Positions 47,588 through 56,064 of a DNA stretch of 64,000 bases are shown here, one piece after another (within the stretch, counting starts at the first letter, position 1; the number at the start of each line of letters is the position of its first letter). A program made the position numbers and the translations under genes. Source of the stretch: Thalassovita aquimarina (GTDB lineage: Bacteria > Pseudomonadota > Alphaproteobacteria > Rhodobacterales > Rhodobacteraceae); NCBI RefSeq assembly GCF_018219815.1, contig NZ_JADMKU010000008.1, positions 100,810 through 164,809 of the forward strand. The letters run 5' to 3'. The notes beneath the pieces were generated by a model, which saw nothing but the letters and a program-made list of their open reading frames with translations, did no database searches and had not been told where the DNA came from.

Positions 47588-48862
47588 ATGCGCTACATGG
47601 CCACCTACGATCTTATGGAAACTTTCCGTAACACGAACCAATGGTTGGGTGCCTCCGCCCTGTCGCTTGCATCCTACCCGGTTTTTTCGATGGTGCCAAA
47701 CCCCGCCTTGCAGTGGATGGCGGCCTGGGGCGAAGTGACCGAACGTACTTTCCAACGCATGGTCGTCAAACCCAGCTGGGGCATCCGGTCGATCACCTGC
47801 GAAGACGGCAAGGATCATCTGGTCAGCAAGGAAATCGTGGTCGAGGGCGATTTCGGCGACCTGATTCATTTCAATGTCGCCGGGCGCAAGACCAAGCCGC
47901 GCAAGGTGCTTCTGGTTGCGCCGATGTCCGGTCATTATGCCACCTTGCTGCGATCCACCGTGCTCAGCCTGCTGCCCGATTGCGAAATCTACGTGACAGA
48001 TTGGCATAATGCGCGCGACATCCCCGTGTCGGCCGGCAAGTTCGACGTGGAGGATTACACGCTCTACCTCGTCGACTACATGAAACACCTGGGCCCCGAC
48101 ACTCACGTGATCGCGGTCTGCCAGCCGGCGCCTTTGACGCTGGCCGCCACCGCCTATCTGGCCGGTGAGGAACCCGAGGCACAGCCGAAATCGCTGACCC
48201 TTATCGGCGGCCCGATCGATCCCGATGCCACCCCCACCGACGTGACCGATTTCGGCAACCGCGTCACCATGGGCCAGCTGGAAGAGCTGATGATCCAGCG
48301 GGTCGGCTACAAGTACAAGGGCGTGGGGCGGCTGGTCTATCCCGGGCTGCTGCAGCTGGCGTCGTTCATGTCGATGAATGCCGACCGCCACAGCCAAGCC
48401 TTCACCGATCAGATCCACCGGGTGATGAAGGACGAAGCCGCCGATCACGATGCCCATAACCGGTTCTACGACGAATATCTGGCGGTGATGGACATGACCG
48501 CCGAATTCTACCTGTCGACGGTGGAACGAATCTTCAAGAACGGCGAGATCGCCAAGAACGAATTCACCATCAACGGCAAGCATGTCGATATCGGCAAGAT
48601 CACCACGGTGGCGGTAAAGACGGTCGAAGGCGCGAATGACGACATTTCCGCCCCCGGCCAATGCATCGCGGCGCTGGACCTGTGCACCGGCCTGCCCGAC
48701 GCCAAGAAGGCCAGCCACGTCGAACCCGGCGCCGGCCATTACGGCATCTTCGCCGGCAAGAGCTGGCGCAACAACATCCGGCCGTTGGTGCTGGATTTCA
48801 TCGACGCCAACAGCGGCACGGGTAAGTCGAAGCCGGCCAACAAGAACGCCGCCGCGCGCTGA
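47588..48862 (+). CDS. phaZ: Intracellular PHB depolymerase PhaZ
   Basis: 424 residues from MRYMATYDLMETFRNTNQ with AAAGGAAA upstream; a GTG 11 codons earlier is rejected. This matches the short-chain intracellular depolymerase family, whose catalytic Cys lies in VIAVCQPA (C178), with DWHNARDIP and PGAGHYGIFAGKSWR (catalytic His region). It degrades stored PHB. Confidence 0.95.
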   Translation: MRYMATYDLMETFRNTNQWLGASALSLASYPVFSMVPNPALQWMAAWGEVTERTFQRMVVKPSWGIRSITCEDGKDHLVSKEIVVEGDFGDLIHFNVAGRKTKPRKVLLVAPMSGHYATLLRSTVLSLLPDCEIYVTDWHNARDIPVSAGKFDVEDYTLYLVDYMKHLGPDTHVIAVCQPAPLTLAATAYLAGEEPEAQPKSLTLIGGPIDPDATPTDVTDFGNRVTMGQLEELMIQRVGYKYKGVGRLVYPGLLQLASFMSMNADRHSQAFTDQIHRVMKDEAADHDAHNRFYDEYLAVMDMTAEFYLSTVERIFKNGEIAKNEFTINGKHVDIGKITTVAVKTVEGANDDISAPGQCIAALDLCTGLPDAKKASHVEPGAGHYGIFAGKSWRNNIRPLVLDFIDANSGTGKSKPANKNAAAR

Positions 48863-48885
48863 GCGGGGCAGTCGGACGAAACAAT

Positions 48886-48916
48886 CGGCGGGGCCTGGGC
48901 CCCGCCGTTTTCGTTT
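48886..48916 (+). terminator. Terminator of phaZ
   Basis: CGGCGGGGCC (48886-48895), a short loop, GGCCCCGCCG (48898-48907), then TTTTCGTTT. Confidence 0.9.
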
Positions 48917-48964
48917 GCGGTTTTGGAAGCCGGGCCAGCGGCCTTGTTCCGGGCCTGAGCAAAT

Positions 48965-49210
48965 TCAGTCCCCTCGCCTGCCCTTCCACCAGTGGTGCAG
49001 CGCCCGGCAGACCGGCACGACGTCCAGCGCCGCGATGGCGACGCCCAACGGGAACATCCAGAAACCGATCACCGGCAGGAACCCGAACAGCCCCGCCACC
49101 ATCAGCAACAGCCCGATCAGCAGCCGCAGCCCCGGCGGAATGTGGCGGCGGGTCCAGATCTGCATCCGCCGGACCTGCCGTATCACCTTTGATTTGCCCT
49201 TGCCCTTCAT
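48965..49210 (-). CDS. Small two-helix membrane protein
   Basis: 81 residues. Basic N-terminus (MKGKGKSKVIRQVRR), then RRHIPPGLRLLIGLLLMVAGLFGFLPVIGFWMFPLGVAIAALDVV with two helices. It resembles short PGPGW-type inner-membrane proteins, with no known role. Its ATG overlaps the stop of the upstream hydrolase gene by 4 bp. Confidence 0.7.
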   Translation of the reverse strand: MKGKGKSKVIRQVRRMQIWTRRHIPPGLRLLIGLLLMVAGLFGFLPVIGFWMFPLGVAIAALDVVPVCRALHHWWKGRRGD

Positions 49211-49938
49211 GCCCTTTGGACGGCGGGCCGCGCCATCCAGCGGCGCAGCGCTGCGGTGACCGCGCCGGGCTGTTCCAGCACCGGCAAATGACCGGCGCCG
49301 GGAATGATTTCCAGTTCCGCATAGGGGATCAGATCGGCCATGAAACGATGCCGCTTCACCGGGGTCAGCCCGTCCTCTTCACCGCAGAGGACCAGCGCCG
49401 GGCATTTGCATTTGCGCAGGGTCGGTTGCTGATCCTGGCGGCGCTGCAGCGCACGGACCTGACGCACGAAAACGTCCGCCCCGATGTCCCGGGCCATGTC
49501 GAAGACCGTGTTCAGAATCGCCATCCGCCCCGGCCCCGGGGCCAGGAATTCGGGTTTCATGAAGTCGCGCATCGCTTCGTCCAGTTGGCCCGACCGCGCC
49601 TTGCTGATGAAGGGTTCATACATGGTCGCGGATTGCGGCGTTTCGGCCAGCGCGTTGGTATCCATCAGCGCCAACCGGGCGACCCGGTCGGGGGCGCGGC
49701 GCAGGATTTCCATCGCCACGATGCCACCCATCGACAGCCCCGCCAGCGCGAATTTTTGGGGCAGCACCTCAAGCAGGCTCGTGGCGATATCCTCGATCGT
49801 TTCGCCTTGTGTGATCGGCGCCACCGTCACCGCGTGGTCGCGGCTCAGGTCGGCAAGCTGCGGCGCGAACAGCCGAGCGTCACACATCATGCCGGGAAGG
49901 AATACCAAAGGGTCTGTCATCTGCCTGCTCCGCTGCAT
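49207..49938 (-). CDS. Alpha/beta fold hydrolase
   Basis: 243 residues. The nucleophile is in LAGLSMGGIVAMEI, with LVFLPGMMCDARLFAPQLADL near the N-terminus, the acid in LVLCGEEDGLTP and the His in PGAGHLP. The substrate is unknown. It is probably co-transcribed with the small membrane protein. Confidence 0.88.
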   Translation of the reverse strand: MQRSRQMTDPLVFLPGMMCDARLFAPQLADLSRDHAVTVAPITQGETIEDIATSLLEVLPQKFALAGLSMGGIVAMEILRRAPDRVARLALMDTNALAETPQSATMYEPFISKARSGQLDEAMRDFMKPEFLAPGPGRMAILNTVFDMARDIGADVFVRQVRALQRRQDQQPTLRKCKCPALVLCGEEDGLTPVKRHRFMADLIPYAELEIIPGAGHLPVLEQPGAVTAALRRWMARPAVQRA

Positions 49939-49978
49939 GCCTTTTGGTCAGAATTCGGCGCGTGGGCACGGCTGTCAA

Positions 49979-50413
49979 TCACTTCTCGCCATACCCCTGC
50001 CAGCGGAACGCACCGTCGTCACGCAATGGCGAAAACGGGTTGTGGGCGATTTCCCAGACGTGGCCGTCAGGATCCGCGAAATAGGCGATATAACCGCCCC
50101 AGAACACTTCGTGCGGTTCTTTCAGAATGCGCGCGCCCGCCGCGCGCGCGGCCTCGGCCACGGCATCGACCGATGCCTTGTCACGCTGGTTGCAGGCCAG
50201 CGTCATCGCGCCGGTGCCCAGGTCTTCGGGCGCAAGCCCCATGTCGCGTGCAAGATCGGCCTTGGGATAGAGCCCCAGCGATTGCCCCAGCAGGTCATAA
50301 ACGATGATGCCTTCGAGCGTTTCTTCCCGCTGCCATCCCAATGCGTCATAAAATGACGTGGAACGGTCCAGGTCATCAACGGCAAGGGTGATAAGGGAAA
50401 CGCGCTGCTCCAT
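49979..50413 (-). CDS. VOC family (glyoxalase/bleomycin-resistance fold) protein
   Basis: 144 residues with paired beta-alpha-beta modules: VSLITLAVDDLDRSTSFYDALGW and GGYIAYFADPDGHVWEIAHNPF. The second metal-ligand Glu is in HVWEIAHN, but the first module has no obvious His ligand (SLITLAV), so metal binding is doubtful. No function assigned. Confidence 0.88.
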   Translation of the reverse strand: MEQRVSLITLAVDDLDRSTSFYDALGWQREETLEGIIVYDLLGQSLGLYPKADLARDMGLAPEDLGTGAMTLACNQRDKASVDAVAEAARAAGARILKEPHEVFWGGYIAYFADPDGHVWEIAHNPFSPLRDDGAFRWQGYGEK

Positions 50414-50483
50414 GAATACTCCAATCCGAACAAGATAATTGCATCAAAACGCGGGCCAACGGCCCAATTTCAAATGCCAGCCA

Positions 50484-51239
50484 TCAACCCCGGCCCCGGG
50501 CCAGCACTGTTTCCACCGATTTTTCGATCAGCGACAGGCATTCGGGGTCGGAAAACCGGTGATCGGCCCCTTTGACCAGCGTCAGCCGAATATCGTCGCC
50601 ATCGACATGATTCAGCAACCGGATCGCGGTCTGCGTCGACACCGCGGTGTCGGCCGTTCCTTGCAGGAAGCGCACCGGGAATTCCATCCGCAGCGGCGTG
50701 TGCAGCACCAGCCGTTCGCGCCCTTCCTCTATCAGCCGCTTGGAGATGATGTAATCCTCGTCATAATCCGACGGCATGGTGACAAAGCCCTTTTCCTCCA
50801 GCTCAGCCTTTTGCGCGTCGGTGAAGCTGGCCCAATAACCATCCTCGGTGAAATCGGGGGCGGCGGCGATGGTGACCATACCGGCAATCCGGTCGGGGAT
50901 CGCGCGGGCCAGCAACAACGCCTGCCAGCCGCCCATCGAACTGCCCACCACCACGATTGGGCCTTCGGTCAGCTGATCGACCACCGCCAGCGTGTCTTCG
51001 TGCCAGTCGCCGATCGCGCCCTCGGCAAAGCTGCCCGAGCTTTCACCGTGGCCGGAATAGTCGAAACGGACATAGCCCAGCCCCTTCGCCTTGGCCCAGG
51101 CTTCCAGATAGACCGCCTTGGTGCCTTCCATGTCCGATTTCAGGCCGGAACAGAACAGAATCGTCGGCCCTTGCCCCAGGGTTTTCCGATAGGCGATCCG
51201 GCGCCCCTGCGGCGTGGTCAGAAAATGTGCGTCACTCAT
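50484..51239 (-). CDS. Alpha/beta hydrolase, peptidase-S9-like
   Basis: 251 residues from MSDAHFLTTPQGRRIAYRK, preceded by AGGAGGAACACGG. Motifs are ILFCSGLKSDMEGTKA, FDYSGHGES, VVGSSMGGWQALLLAR (nucleophile), LQGTADTAV and GADHRFSDPE. It resembles the ABHD10/YfhR-like palmitoyl-esterase group. It lies 166 bp from the divergent 4Fe-4S protein. Confidence 0.88.
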   Translation of the reverse strand: MSDAHFLTTPQGRRIAYRKTLGQGPTILFCSGLKSDMEGTKAVYLEAWAKAKGLGYVRFDYSGHGESSGSFAEGAIGDWHEDTLAVVDQLTEGPIVVVGSSMGGWQALLLARAIPDRIAGMVTIAAAPDFTEDGYWASFTDAQKAELEEKGFVTMPSDYDEDYIISKRLIEEGRERLVLHTPLRMEFPVRFLQGTADTAVSTQTAIRLLNHVDGDDIRLTLVKGADHRFSDPECLSLIEKSVETVLARGRG

Positions 51240-51382
51240 CCGTGTTCCTCCTGTCTTGCCGCGACTGTGCCGCAAGACTGCGGCAGGGAAAAGCCCCGCA
51301 GCACCAGTTTACCCCGTCCGGCGGGCTGATTTTTCCGCAACGTCACGACGATGAATCCTTGCCCGGAACGGATGCGCGCAAT

Positions 51383-51403
51383 TAACTCTAATAATCAGAG
51401 TTA
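51383..51403. promoter_or_regulatory. Inverted-repeat operator over the 4Fe-4S/HxlR operon start
   Basis: TAACTCT (51383-51389) and AGAGTTA (51397-51403) are perfect 7-bp arms around 7 nt of AT-rich sequence, ending 2 bp before the first possible start (51406) and 14 bp before a second (51418). Likely operator for the HxlR regulator encoded second in the operon. Confidence 0.6.
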
Positions 51404-51405
51404 CT

Positions 51406-52746
51406 ATGGAGTCGACGATGAGACTGGACGATCACCCCACCGTCAGACGCGCCCGCGAAAAAGCGGTCGCGGCACAACCCGCGCCGCTGCTGTCGGCGGA
51501 ATGGCTGAAGGAACTGGCGCTGCGCCATGGCGCGGCGGATGCCGGGTTGGTGGAGGTGTCGCGCCCCGCCATCGCCGATCAGCTGGACTACATCCGCGAT
51601 GTCTTTCCGCAAACCAAGACGCTGCTGGCAATCTGCGCGCGGATGAACCGCGAACCGGTCCGTTCGCCGACCCGGTCGGTGGCGAACCAGGAATTTCACA
51701 CCGTCTATGACGATGTGAACCACATCGCCCGCGCCATCGTCACCGAACTGTCGGACCTGGGCATCCCCGCCTGCAACGCGGTCGCCGCCTTCCCGATGGA
51801 AGCGCAAGCCCCCGGCCGCACCTGGACGGTGGCGCACAAACCCATCGCGGTGGAGGCTGGGCTGGGCAAGATGGGGGTGCATCGCAGCGTGATCCACCCC
51901 AAGCACGGATCGTTCATATTGCTCGACACCATACTGATCGGGGCCGAGGTGGAAGCCTATGACCAGCCGCTTGACTACAATCCCTGTCTCGGCTGCAAGC
52001 TCTGCGTCGCGGCCTGCCCGGTGGGGGCGCTGAAACCCGACGAAAGCTTCGATTTCCTTACCTGTTTCACCCATAATTACCGCGATTTCCTGGGCAACTT
52101 TAACGACTTCGTCGATGCGGTGGTGGAATCGAAGGACATGAACACGTACCGCAAGCGGTTTTCCGATCAGGAAACCACGTCGCTGTGGCAATCGCTGTCG
52201 TTCAAACCGGGCTACAAGGCGGCCTATTGCCTGGCTGTCTGCCCGGCGGGCGAGGATGTGATCAATCCGTTCCTCGAAGACCGGCCCGGCTATGTGGAAA
52301 AGGTGGTGAAACCGTTCCAGGACAAGGAAGAAACGCTCTACGTGCTGCCCGGGTCGGATGCCGAGGGCTATGCCAGGAACCGCTATCCGCACAAGGACAT
52401 CAAGCGGGTCAAGCGGGCGGTGCAGACGCGTTCGGTCGCGTCCTTTCTGGCGCAGCTGCCGCTGGCCTTCCAGCGCGGCCGTGCCAAGGGGCTGAACACC
52501 ACCTATCACTGGACCTTCACCGGCGCCGAAGAAATCGAGGTCACCATCAGGATCGCGGATCGCAAGCTGCAGGTCACCCCGGGCCATCATGGCGATCCCG
52601 ATGTCAGGATCACCGCGGATGCCAAGACGTGGACACGGGTGATCAATCGGCAATACAGTATGATCAACGCGCTGGTCCTGCGGAAAATCCGAGTCAAGGG
52701 CGACATGAAACTGTTCCGCGCTTTCGGGCGCTGTTTTCCGGGCTGA
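51406..52746 (+). CDS. 4Fe-4S ferredoxin-type protein (QueG-like) fused to an SCP2 sterol-carrier domain
   Basis: 446 residues (an alternative start four codons in, at MRLDDHP, lies closer to TATGGAG-type sequence). The N-terminal half resembles the epoxyqueuosine/reductive-dehalogenase fold (KPIAVEAGLGKMGVHRSVIHPKHGSFI). It has a first cluster motif CLGCKLCVAACPVGAL (C-x2-C-x2-C-x3-CP) and later FLTCF and CLAVCPAGEDV. The last 105 residues (YHWTFTGAEEIEVTIRIADRKLQV...LRKIRVKGDMKLFRAFGRCF) form an SCP2 lipid-binding domain. This suggests a redox enzyme or chaperone acting on a hydrophobic substrate; this is inference. Confidence 0.82.
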   Translation: MESTMRLDDHPTVRRAREKAVAAQPAPLLSAEWLKELALRHGAADAGLVEVSRPAIADQLDYIRDVFPQTKTLLAICARMNREPVRSPTRSVANQEFHTVYDDVNHIARAIVTELSDLGIPACNAVAAFPMEAQAPGRTWTVAHKPIAVEAGLGKMGVHRSVIHPKHGSFILLDTILIGAEVEAYDQPLDYNPCLGCKLCVAACPVGALKPDESFDFLTCFTHNYRDFLGNFNDFVDAVVESKDMNTYRKRFSDQETTSLWQSLSFKPGYKAAYCLAVCPAGEDVINPFLEDRPGYVEKVVKPFQDKEETLYVLPGSDAEGYARNRYPHKDIKRVKRAVQTRSVASFLAQLPLAFQRGRAKGLNTTYHWTFTGAEEIEVTIRIADRKLQVTPGHHGDPDVRITADAKTWTRVINRQYSMINALVLRKIRVKGDMKLFRAFGRCFPG

Positions 52747-52749
52747 GAG

Positions 52750-53241
52750 ATGGTGAAAGCAAAATCCTTTTCCGGCATGGCCTGTTCGGTCGCCGGCGCG
52801 ATCGAGGCAATCGTAGACCGCTGGGGCGTGTTGATCCTGCGCGACCTGATGCTGGGGCTCAGGCGCTATGACCAGCTGCAGAAATCCACCGGCATCCCGG
52901 CACAAACCTTGTCGAACCGGCTGAAGCAGCTAGAGGCGTCGGGGTTGGTGATCAAGCGCCGCTACCAGGACAAGCCCCCGCGCGACGAATACCGGCTGAC
53001 CGAAAAGGGCCGCGATCTGTGGCCGGTGCTGACCGCCTTGCGCGAATGGGGCGACCGGTGGGAAGCCCACGGCGCCAAGGGCGTTCCGCTGGAACTGCGC
53101 GACAAGACGAGCGGCCACCCGCTGCGTCTGGAACTGTGCGACAGCGTTACCGGGGAACGCGTTGCCCTGGAAAAGGCCGCGCCCTGCCCCGGCCCCGGGG
53201 CGGATGACGCGATGCGGTTCCGGCTGGGGCTCACCGACTAG
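52750..53241 (+). CDS. HxlR family transcriptional regulator
   Basis: 163 residues, 3 bp after the 4Fe-4S gene. The HxlR winged helix is clear: CSVAGAIEAIVDRWGVLILRDLMLGLRRYDQLQKSTGIPAQTLSNRLKQLEASGLV. Cys near the N-terminus (SGMACSV) is a redox-sensing position in several HxlR/QorR-type proteins. The C-terminal tail is extended. Likely autoregulatory on the inverted repeat at 51383-51403. Confidence 0.93.
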   Translation: MVKAKSFSGMACSVAGAIEAIVDRWGVLILRDLMLGLRRYDQLQKSTGIPAQTLSNRLKQLEASGLVIKRRYQDKPPRDEYRLTEKGRDLWPVLTALREWGDRWEAHGAKGVPLELRDKTSGHPLRLELCDSVTGERVALEKAAPCPGPGADDAMRFRLGLTD

Positions 53242-53376
53242 GGGGCAGAGTTCCGCAACGCGGGCCGCGCTGCGACGCGAAGGACAGCCCCGGACTAGGG
53301 CGGGGCGGTCTTAGGCTGACCGGTGTGCAACCGGGCGGGTGATCTGATCGATGCCCGCCTTTCACGCCATGGACAT

Positions 53377-53838
53377 TCAGGGCACAACCGAGATTTCGTT
53401 CTTGTAGCACCGCAGCGAAAAGCTCGACCTGGACTGACGGATGCCCTTCAGCTTGTAGAGCCGTTCACGCAGGAATTTCTCGTAGCCCCGCGTGCCACTG
53501 ACCACCACCTTGGCAAAGATGTCGAAATCGCCGGACGTCATCCGCACTTCCAGAACCTCGGGAAACCGCGCCAGCGCTTCGCAGACCGCTTCGACCTCGA
53601 CCCCTTCATTGCGCTCCATCGCCAGTTCCAACAGCACCGTTTCCGGCACTCCCAGGGCATCATGATCGATGCGGGCGCCATACCCCTTGATAACCCCGGA
53701 ATTTTCCAGCCGGCGCAGCCGTTGCCAGCACTGACTGGCCGACAAGCCCACCTTTTCGGCAAGCTCGGCATTGGTCTGGCGTCCATCACGGGCCAGTTTG
53801 CGCAGGATACGCAGATCGGAGTCGGAGAGCTTCACCAC
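53377..53838 (-). CDS. Lrp/AsnC family transcriptional regulator
   Basis: 153 residues. The N-terminal HTH (SDLRILRKLARDGRQTNAELAEKVGLSASQCWQRLRRLENSGVI) and C-terminal RAM ligand domain (VRMTSGDFDIFAKVVVSGTRGYEKFL) are clear. It is divergent from the branched-chain aminotransferase, the likely target, with ligand probably an amino acid such as leucine. Confidence 0.95.
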   Translation of the reverse strand: MVKLSDSDLRILRKLARDGRQTNAELAEKVGLSASQCWQRLRRLENSGVIKGYGARIDHDALGVPETVLLELAMERNEGVEVEAVCEALARFPEVLEVRMTSGDFDIFAKVVVSGTRGYEKFLRERLYKLKGIRQSRSSFSLRCYKNEISVVP

Positions 53839-53900
53839 CGCACCTTCAAAATTTTCATCGGCATTTAAATATCATTACAAAATTTTCTTTCAACTATCAC

Positions 53901-53945
53901 GGATTATTTCCCGTATTTGACAGGATATTTTCCCCGCATTTGATA
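53901..53945. promoter_or_regulatory. Two 22-23-bp tandem direct repeats in the Lrp/aminotransferase promoter gap
   Basis: GGATTATTTCCCGTATTTGA starts at 53901 and GGATATTTTCCCCGCATTTG at 53923, so the unit repeats with a period of about two helical turns. The gap is AT-rich. It fits an Lrp-type array bound by a multimer. Confidence 0.5.
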
Positions 53946-53993
53946 AACTTCGTGCAGACGGCTTACGGAACGCAGCAATCGCGGGAGGATCAC

Positions 53994-54875
53994 ATGGCGA
54001 TTGGCAACGGCAAGATCACAACCTGGTTTGAAGGCGACTGGCACGACGGCAACACGCCGATCATCCGCGCCGCCGATCACGTCGCATGGCTGGGCAGTCA
54101 GGTGTTCGACGGCGCGCGCATGTTCGAAGGCGTCCTGCCCGATCTCGACCTGCATTGCGCCCGCCTGCCCCGTTCGGCGCAGGCGCTTGGCATGATCCCC
54201 ACCATCACCGGCGAAGAAATCGCCGCGCTGGTGCGCGAAAGGGTGAAGACGTTTCCCAAGGACGCGGAGCTGTATATCCGCCCGATGATGTGGTCTCGCG
54301 ACGGTGGTCCCGGCCTGATCGAGCTCGATCCCGACAGCACCGCCTTCGCGATCTGTATCGAGGAAATGGCGATGCCCTCGATCGAAGGATTTTCGCTGAC
54401 CGTGGCGCCCTATTGCCGCCCGCGTCAGGACATGGCGCTGACCGAGGCCAAGGCGGGATCGCTTTACGCCAACAACGGCCGCATCATGGCCTATGCCCGC
54501 CAGCGCGGATTTTCCAACGCGCTGTCGCTGGATATCGACGGCAACGTAGCCGAAACCGCGTCGACCAACGTGTTCGCGGTGCGCGACGGCGTCGTGTTCA
54601 CTCCGGTCCCCACGGGCTGTTTCCTCAACGGATTGACCCGGCAGCGGGTGATCAAGCTGCTGCGTGAAGACGGGGTCGAGGTGATCGAAACCTCGATGAC
54701 GGTCGAAGACTTCCGGCAAGCCGACGAAATTTTCGCCACCGGCAATATCGCCAAGGTGATGCCTGTCTCGCGCCTGGACGAGCGCGAACTGGGCATCGGG
54801 CCGGTATCGATGCGAGCGCGCGAGCTGTACTGGGATTTCGCCCACAGCCCGGCGCAAAGCCACAGTGCTGCCTGA
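53994..54875 (+). CDS. ilvE: Branched-chain-amino-acid aminotransferase (class IV PLP)
   Basis: 293 residues from MAIGNGKITTWFEG with GGGAGG 8 nt upstream. The class-IV fold has the PLP lysine in TEAKAGSLYANNGRIMA, plus SLDIDGNVAETASTNVF and FATGNIAKVMPV. It transaminates Leu/Ile/Val or related amino acids. D-amino-acid or other class-IV specificity cannot be excluded. The divergent Lrp regulator supports an amino-acid role. Confidence 0.88.
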   Translation: MAIGNGKITTWFEGDWHDGNTPIIRAADHVAWLGSQVFDGARMFEGVLPDLDLHCARLPRSAQALGMIPTITGEEIAALVRERVKTFPKDAELYIRPMMWSRDGGPGLIELDPDSTAFAICIEEMAMPSIEGFSLTVAPYCRPRQDMALTEAKAGSLYANNGRIMAYARQRGFSNALSLDIDGNVAETASTNVFAVRDGVVFTPVPTGCFLNGLTRQRVIKLLREDGVEVIETSMTVEDFRQADEIFATGNIAKVMPVSRLDERELGIGPVSMRARELYWDFAHSPAQSHSAA

Positions 54876-54886
54876 CAGACCGCCCC

Positions 54887-55345
54887 TCAGAACAGCAGTT
54901 TGTAGCCCACGTGGCTTGGCTGAAATCCCAGGGCGTCATAGAAATCATGCGCGCCCGTTCGGGCTGCGTCCGATGTCAGCTGCACCAGACTGCATCCCTG
55001 CGCGCACGCCTTTTCAATCGCCCATTCGAACATGAACCGGCCGATGCCCTGCCCGCGCACTTCGCGTGCAACCCGGACCGCTTCGATCTGGCCGCGCCAG
55101 GCGCCGTGACGGGCAAGCCCGGGCAGGAAACTCAGCTGCAGTGTGCCGATCACCTTGCCACCGCGATCCGCGACGGCGAGGAAATGCGAGGGGTCGCGGT
55201 CGATGGCCTCGAACGCGCTGCGATAGGTCGCGTCCATCAGCCCGCTTTCCCGCCCCTGCCCCAGCGGATCGTCGGTCAGCATCGCGACGATCCGGGGCAG
55301 GTCCGCCGATACGGCCCGGCGCATCACCGTGTCCGCGCCGGTCAA
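54887..55345 (-). CDS. GNAT family N-acetyltransferase
   Basis: 152 residues. The acetyl-CoA motif A is IEAVRVAREVRGQGIGRFMFEWAIEKA (R/Q-x-x-G-x-G) and the C-terminal AHDFYDALGFQPSHVGYKL is typical. N-terminus RRAVSADLPRIVAMLTDDPLG. Substrate unknown. Its start overlaps the stop of the upstream NAD(P)-binding gene by 4 bp, and it converges on the aminotransferase. Confidence 0.92.
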   Translation of the reverse strand: MTGADTVMRRAVSADLPRIVAMLTDDPLGQGRESGLMDATYRSAFEAIDRDPSHFLAVADRGGKVIGTLQLSFLPGLARHGAWRGQIEAVRVAREVRGQGIGRFMFEWAIEKACAQGCSLVQLTSDAARTGAHDFYDALGFQPSHVGYKLLF

Positions 55346-55971
55346 TTGGAAATCCCCACGGCACGGCCCAGGTAACGCTTTTCGCGCAACTGGCGGCTCA
55401 GGAAACCTGCTAGGTCCGCGCGCGCGATCTTCAGCGACAACCTGCGTTCAGTGGCCGGGAAATCTTCCTTGAACGTCCCCAAAGCGGGACCGTCAGTAAA
55501 GGCGCTTGGCCGCACGATGGTCCAGTCCAGACCACTGGCCCGGACCAGTTGTTCCTGCAATTCGTGATCCTTGAACACCGGCTTCAGCAGCATCCCGAAC
55601 ATGATCCGTTTCCAGAAGAAATTCAGGTTGCCCCAGCTTTCATGCGCGCCCAGCGTCGATTGGCAGATCAGCCGCCGAACCCCGTGTTCGTGCATCGCCT
55701 GGATCACGTTCATCGTGCCGCGCGACCGGATCACGCTTTTGCGCGATGTGCCCGCGCCCAGCGTCACCACCACCGCATCGTGGCCTTTCACCGCCTCGGA
55801 TACCGCCTGCGGGTCCATCGCATCGCCCGCCTGCAAGGTCAGGGCATCGGCCCGGATGGCAAGTTTTTCCGGCCAGCGGGCAAAGGCCGTGACCTGATGT
55901 CCATCGGCCAGCATCTGCTTGACCGCCAAACGGCCGACGCTTCCGGTCGCCCCGAAGATAATCACTTTCAT
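55342..55971 (-). CDS. NAD(P)-binding SDR-like (NmrA/atypical) oxidoreductase
   Basis: 209 residues. The N-terminal Rossmann motif is IFGATGSVGRLAVKQMLADGH (G-x-x-G-x-x-G), with VTLGAGTSRK and CQSTLGAHESWGNLNFFW. It belongs to the atypical SDR group used in stress-responsive quinone or aldehyde reduction. It is divergent from a TetR gene with three operators between them, so it is probably the regulated target, together with the GNAT gene. Confidence 0.9.
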   Translation of the reverse strand: MKVIIFGATGSVGRLAVKQMLADGHQVTAFARWPEKLAIRADALTLQAGDAMDPQAVSEAVKGHDAVVVTLGAGTSRKSVIRSRGTMNVIQAMHEHGVRRLICQSTLGAHESWGNLNFFWKRIMFGMLLKPVFKDHELQEQLVRASGLDWTIVRPSAFTDGPALGTFKEDFPATERRLSLKIARADLAGFLSRQLREKRYLGRAVGISN

Positions 55972-56007
55972 CTGTCTGTCCTTTCGGATCGTTCAAAACC
56001 ACACAGC

Positions 56008-56064
56008 TTGACACGGCGTCAAGTTGACAGCACGTCAAGTAAGCGTAAGTTGACATCATGTCAA
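56008..56064. promoter_or_regulatory. Three TTGAC-N5-GTCAA operators between divergent NAD(P)-binding and TetR genes
   Basis: TTGACACGGCGTCAA (56008-56022), TTGACAGCACGTCAA (56024-56038) and TTGACATCATGTCAA (56050-56064). The third overlaps the TetR start codon (56058-56060). A sigma-70-like promoter for tetR would be TTGACA (56024-56029), 16 nt, TAAGTT (56046-56051), putting the transcript start at or next to the ATG. No Shine-Dalgarno is present, so a leaderless message is possible. Confidence 0.8.
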
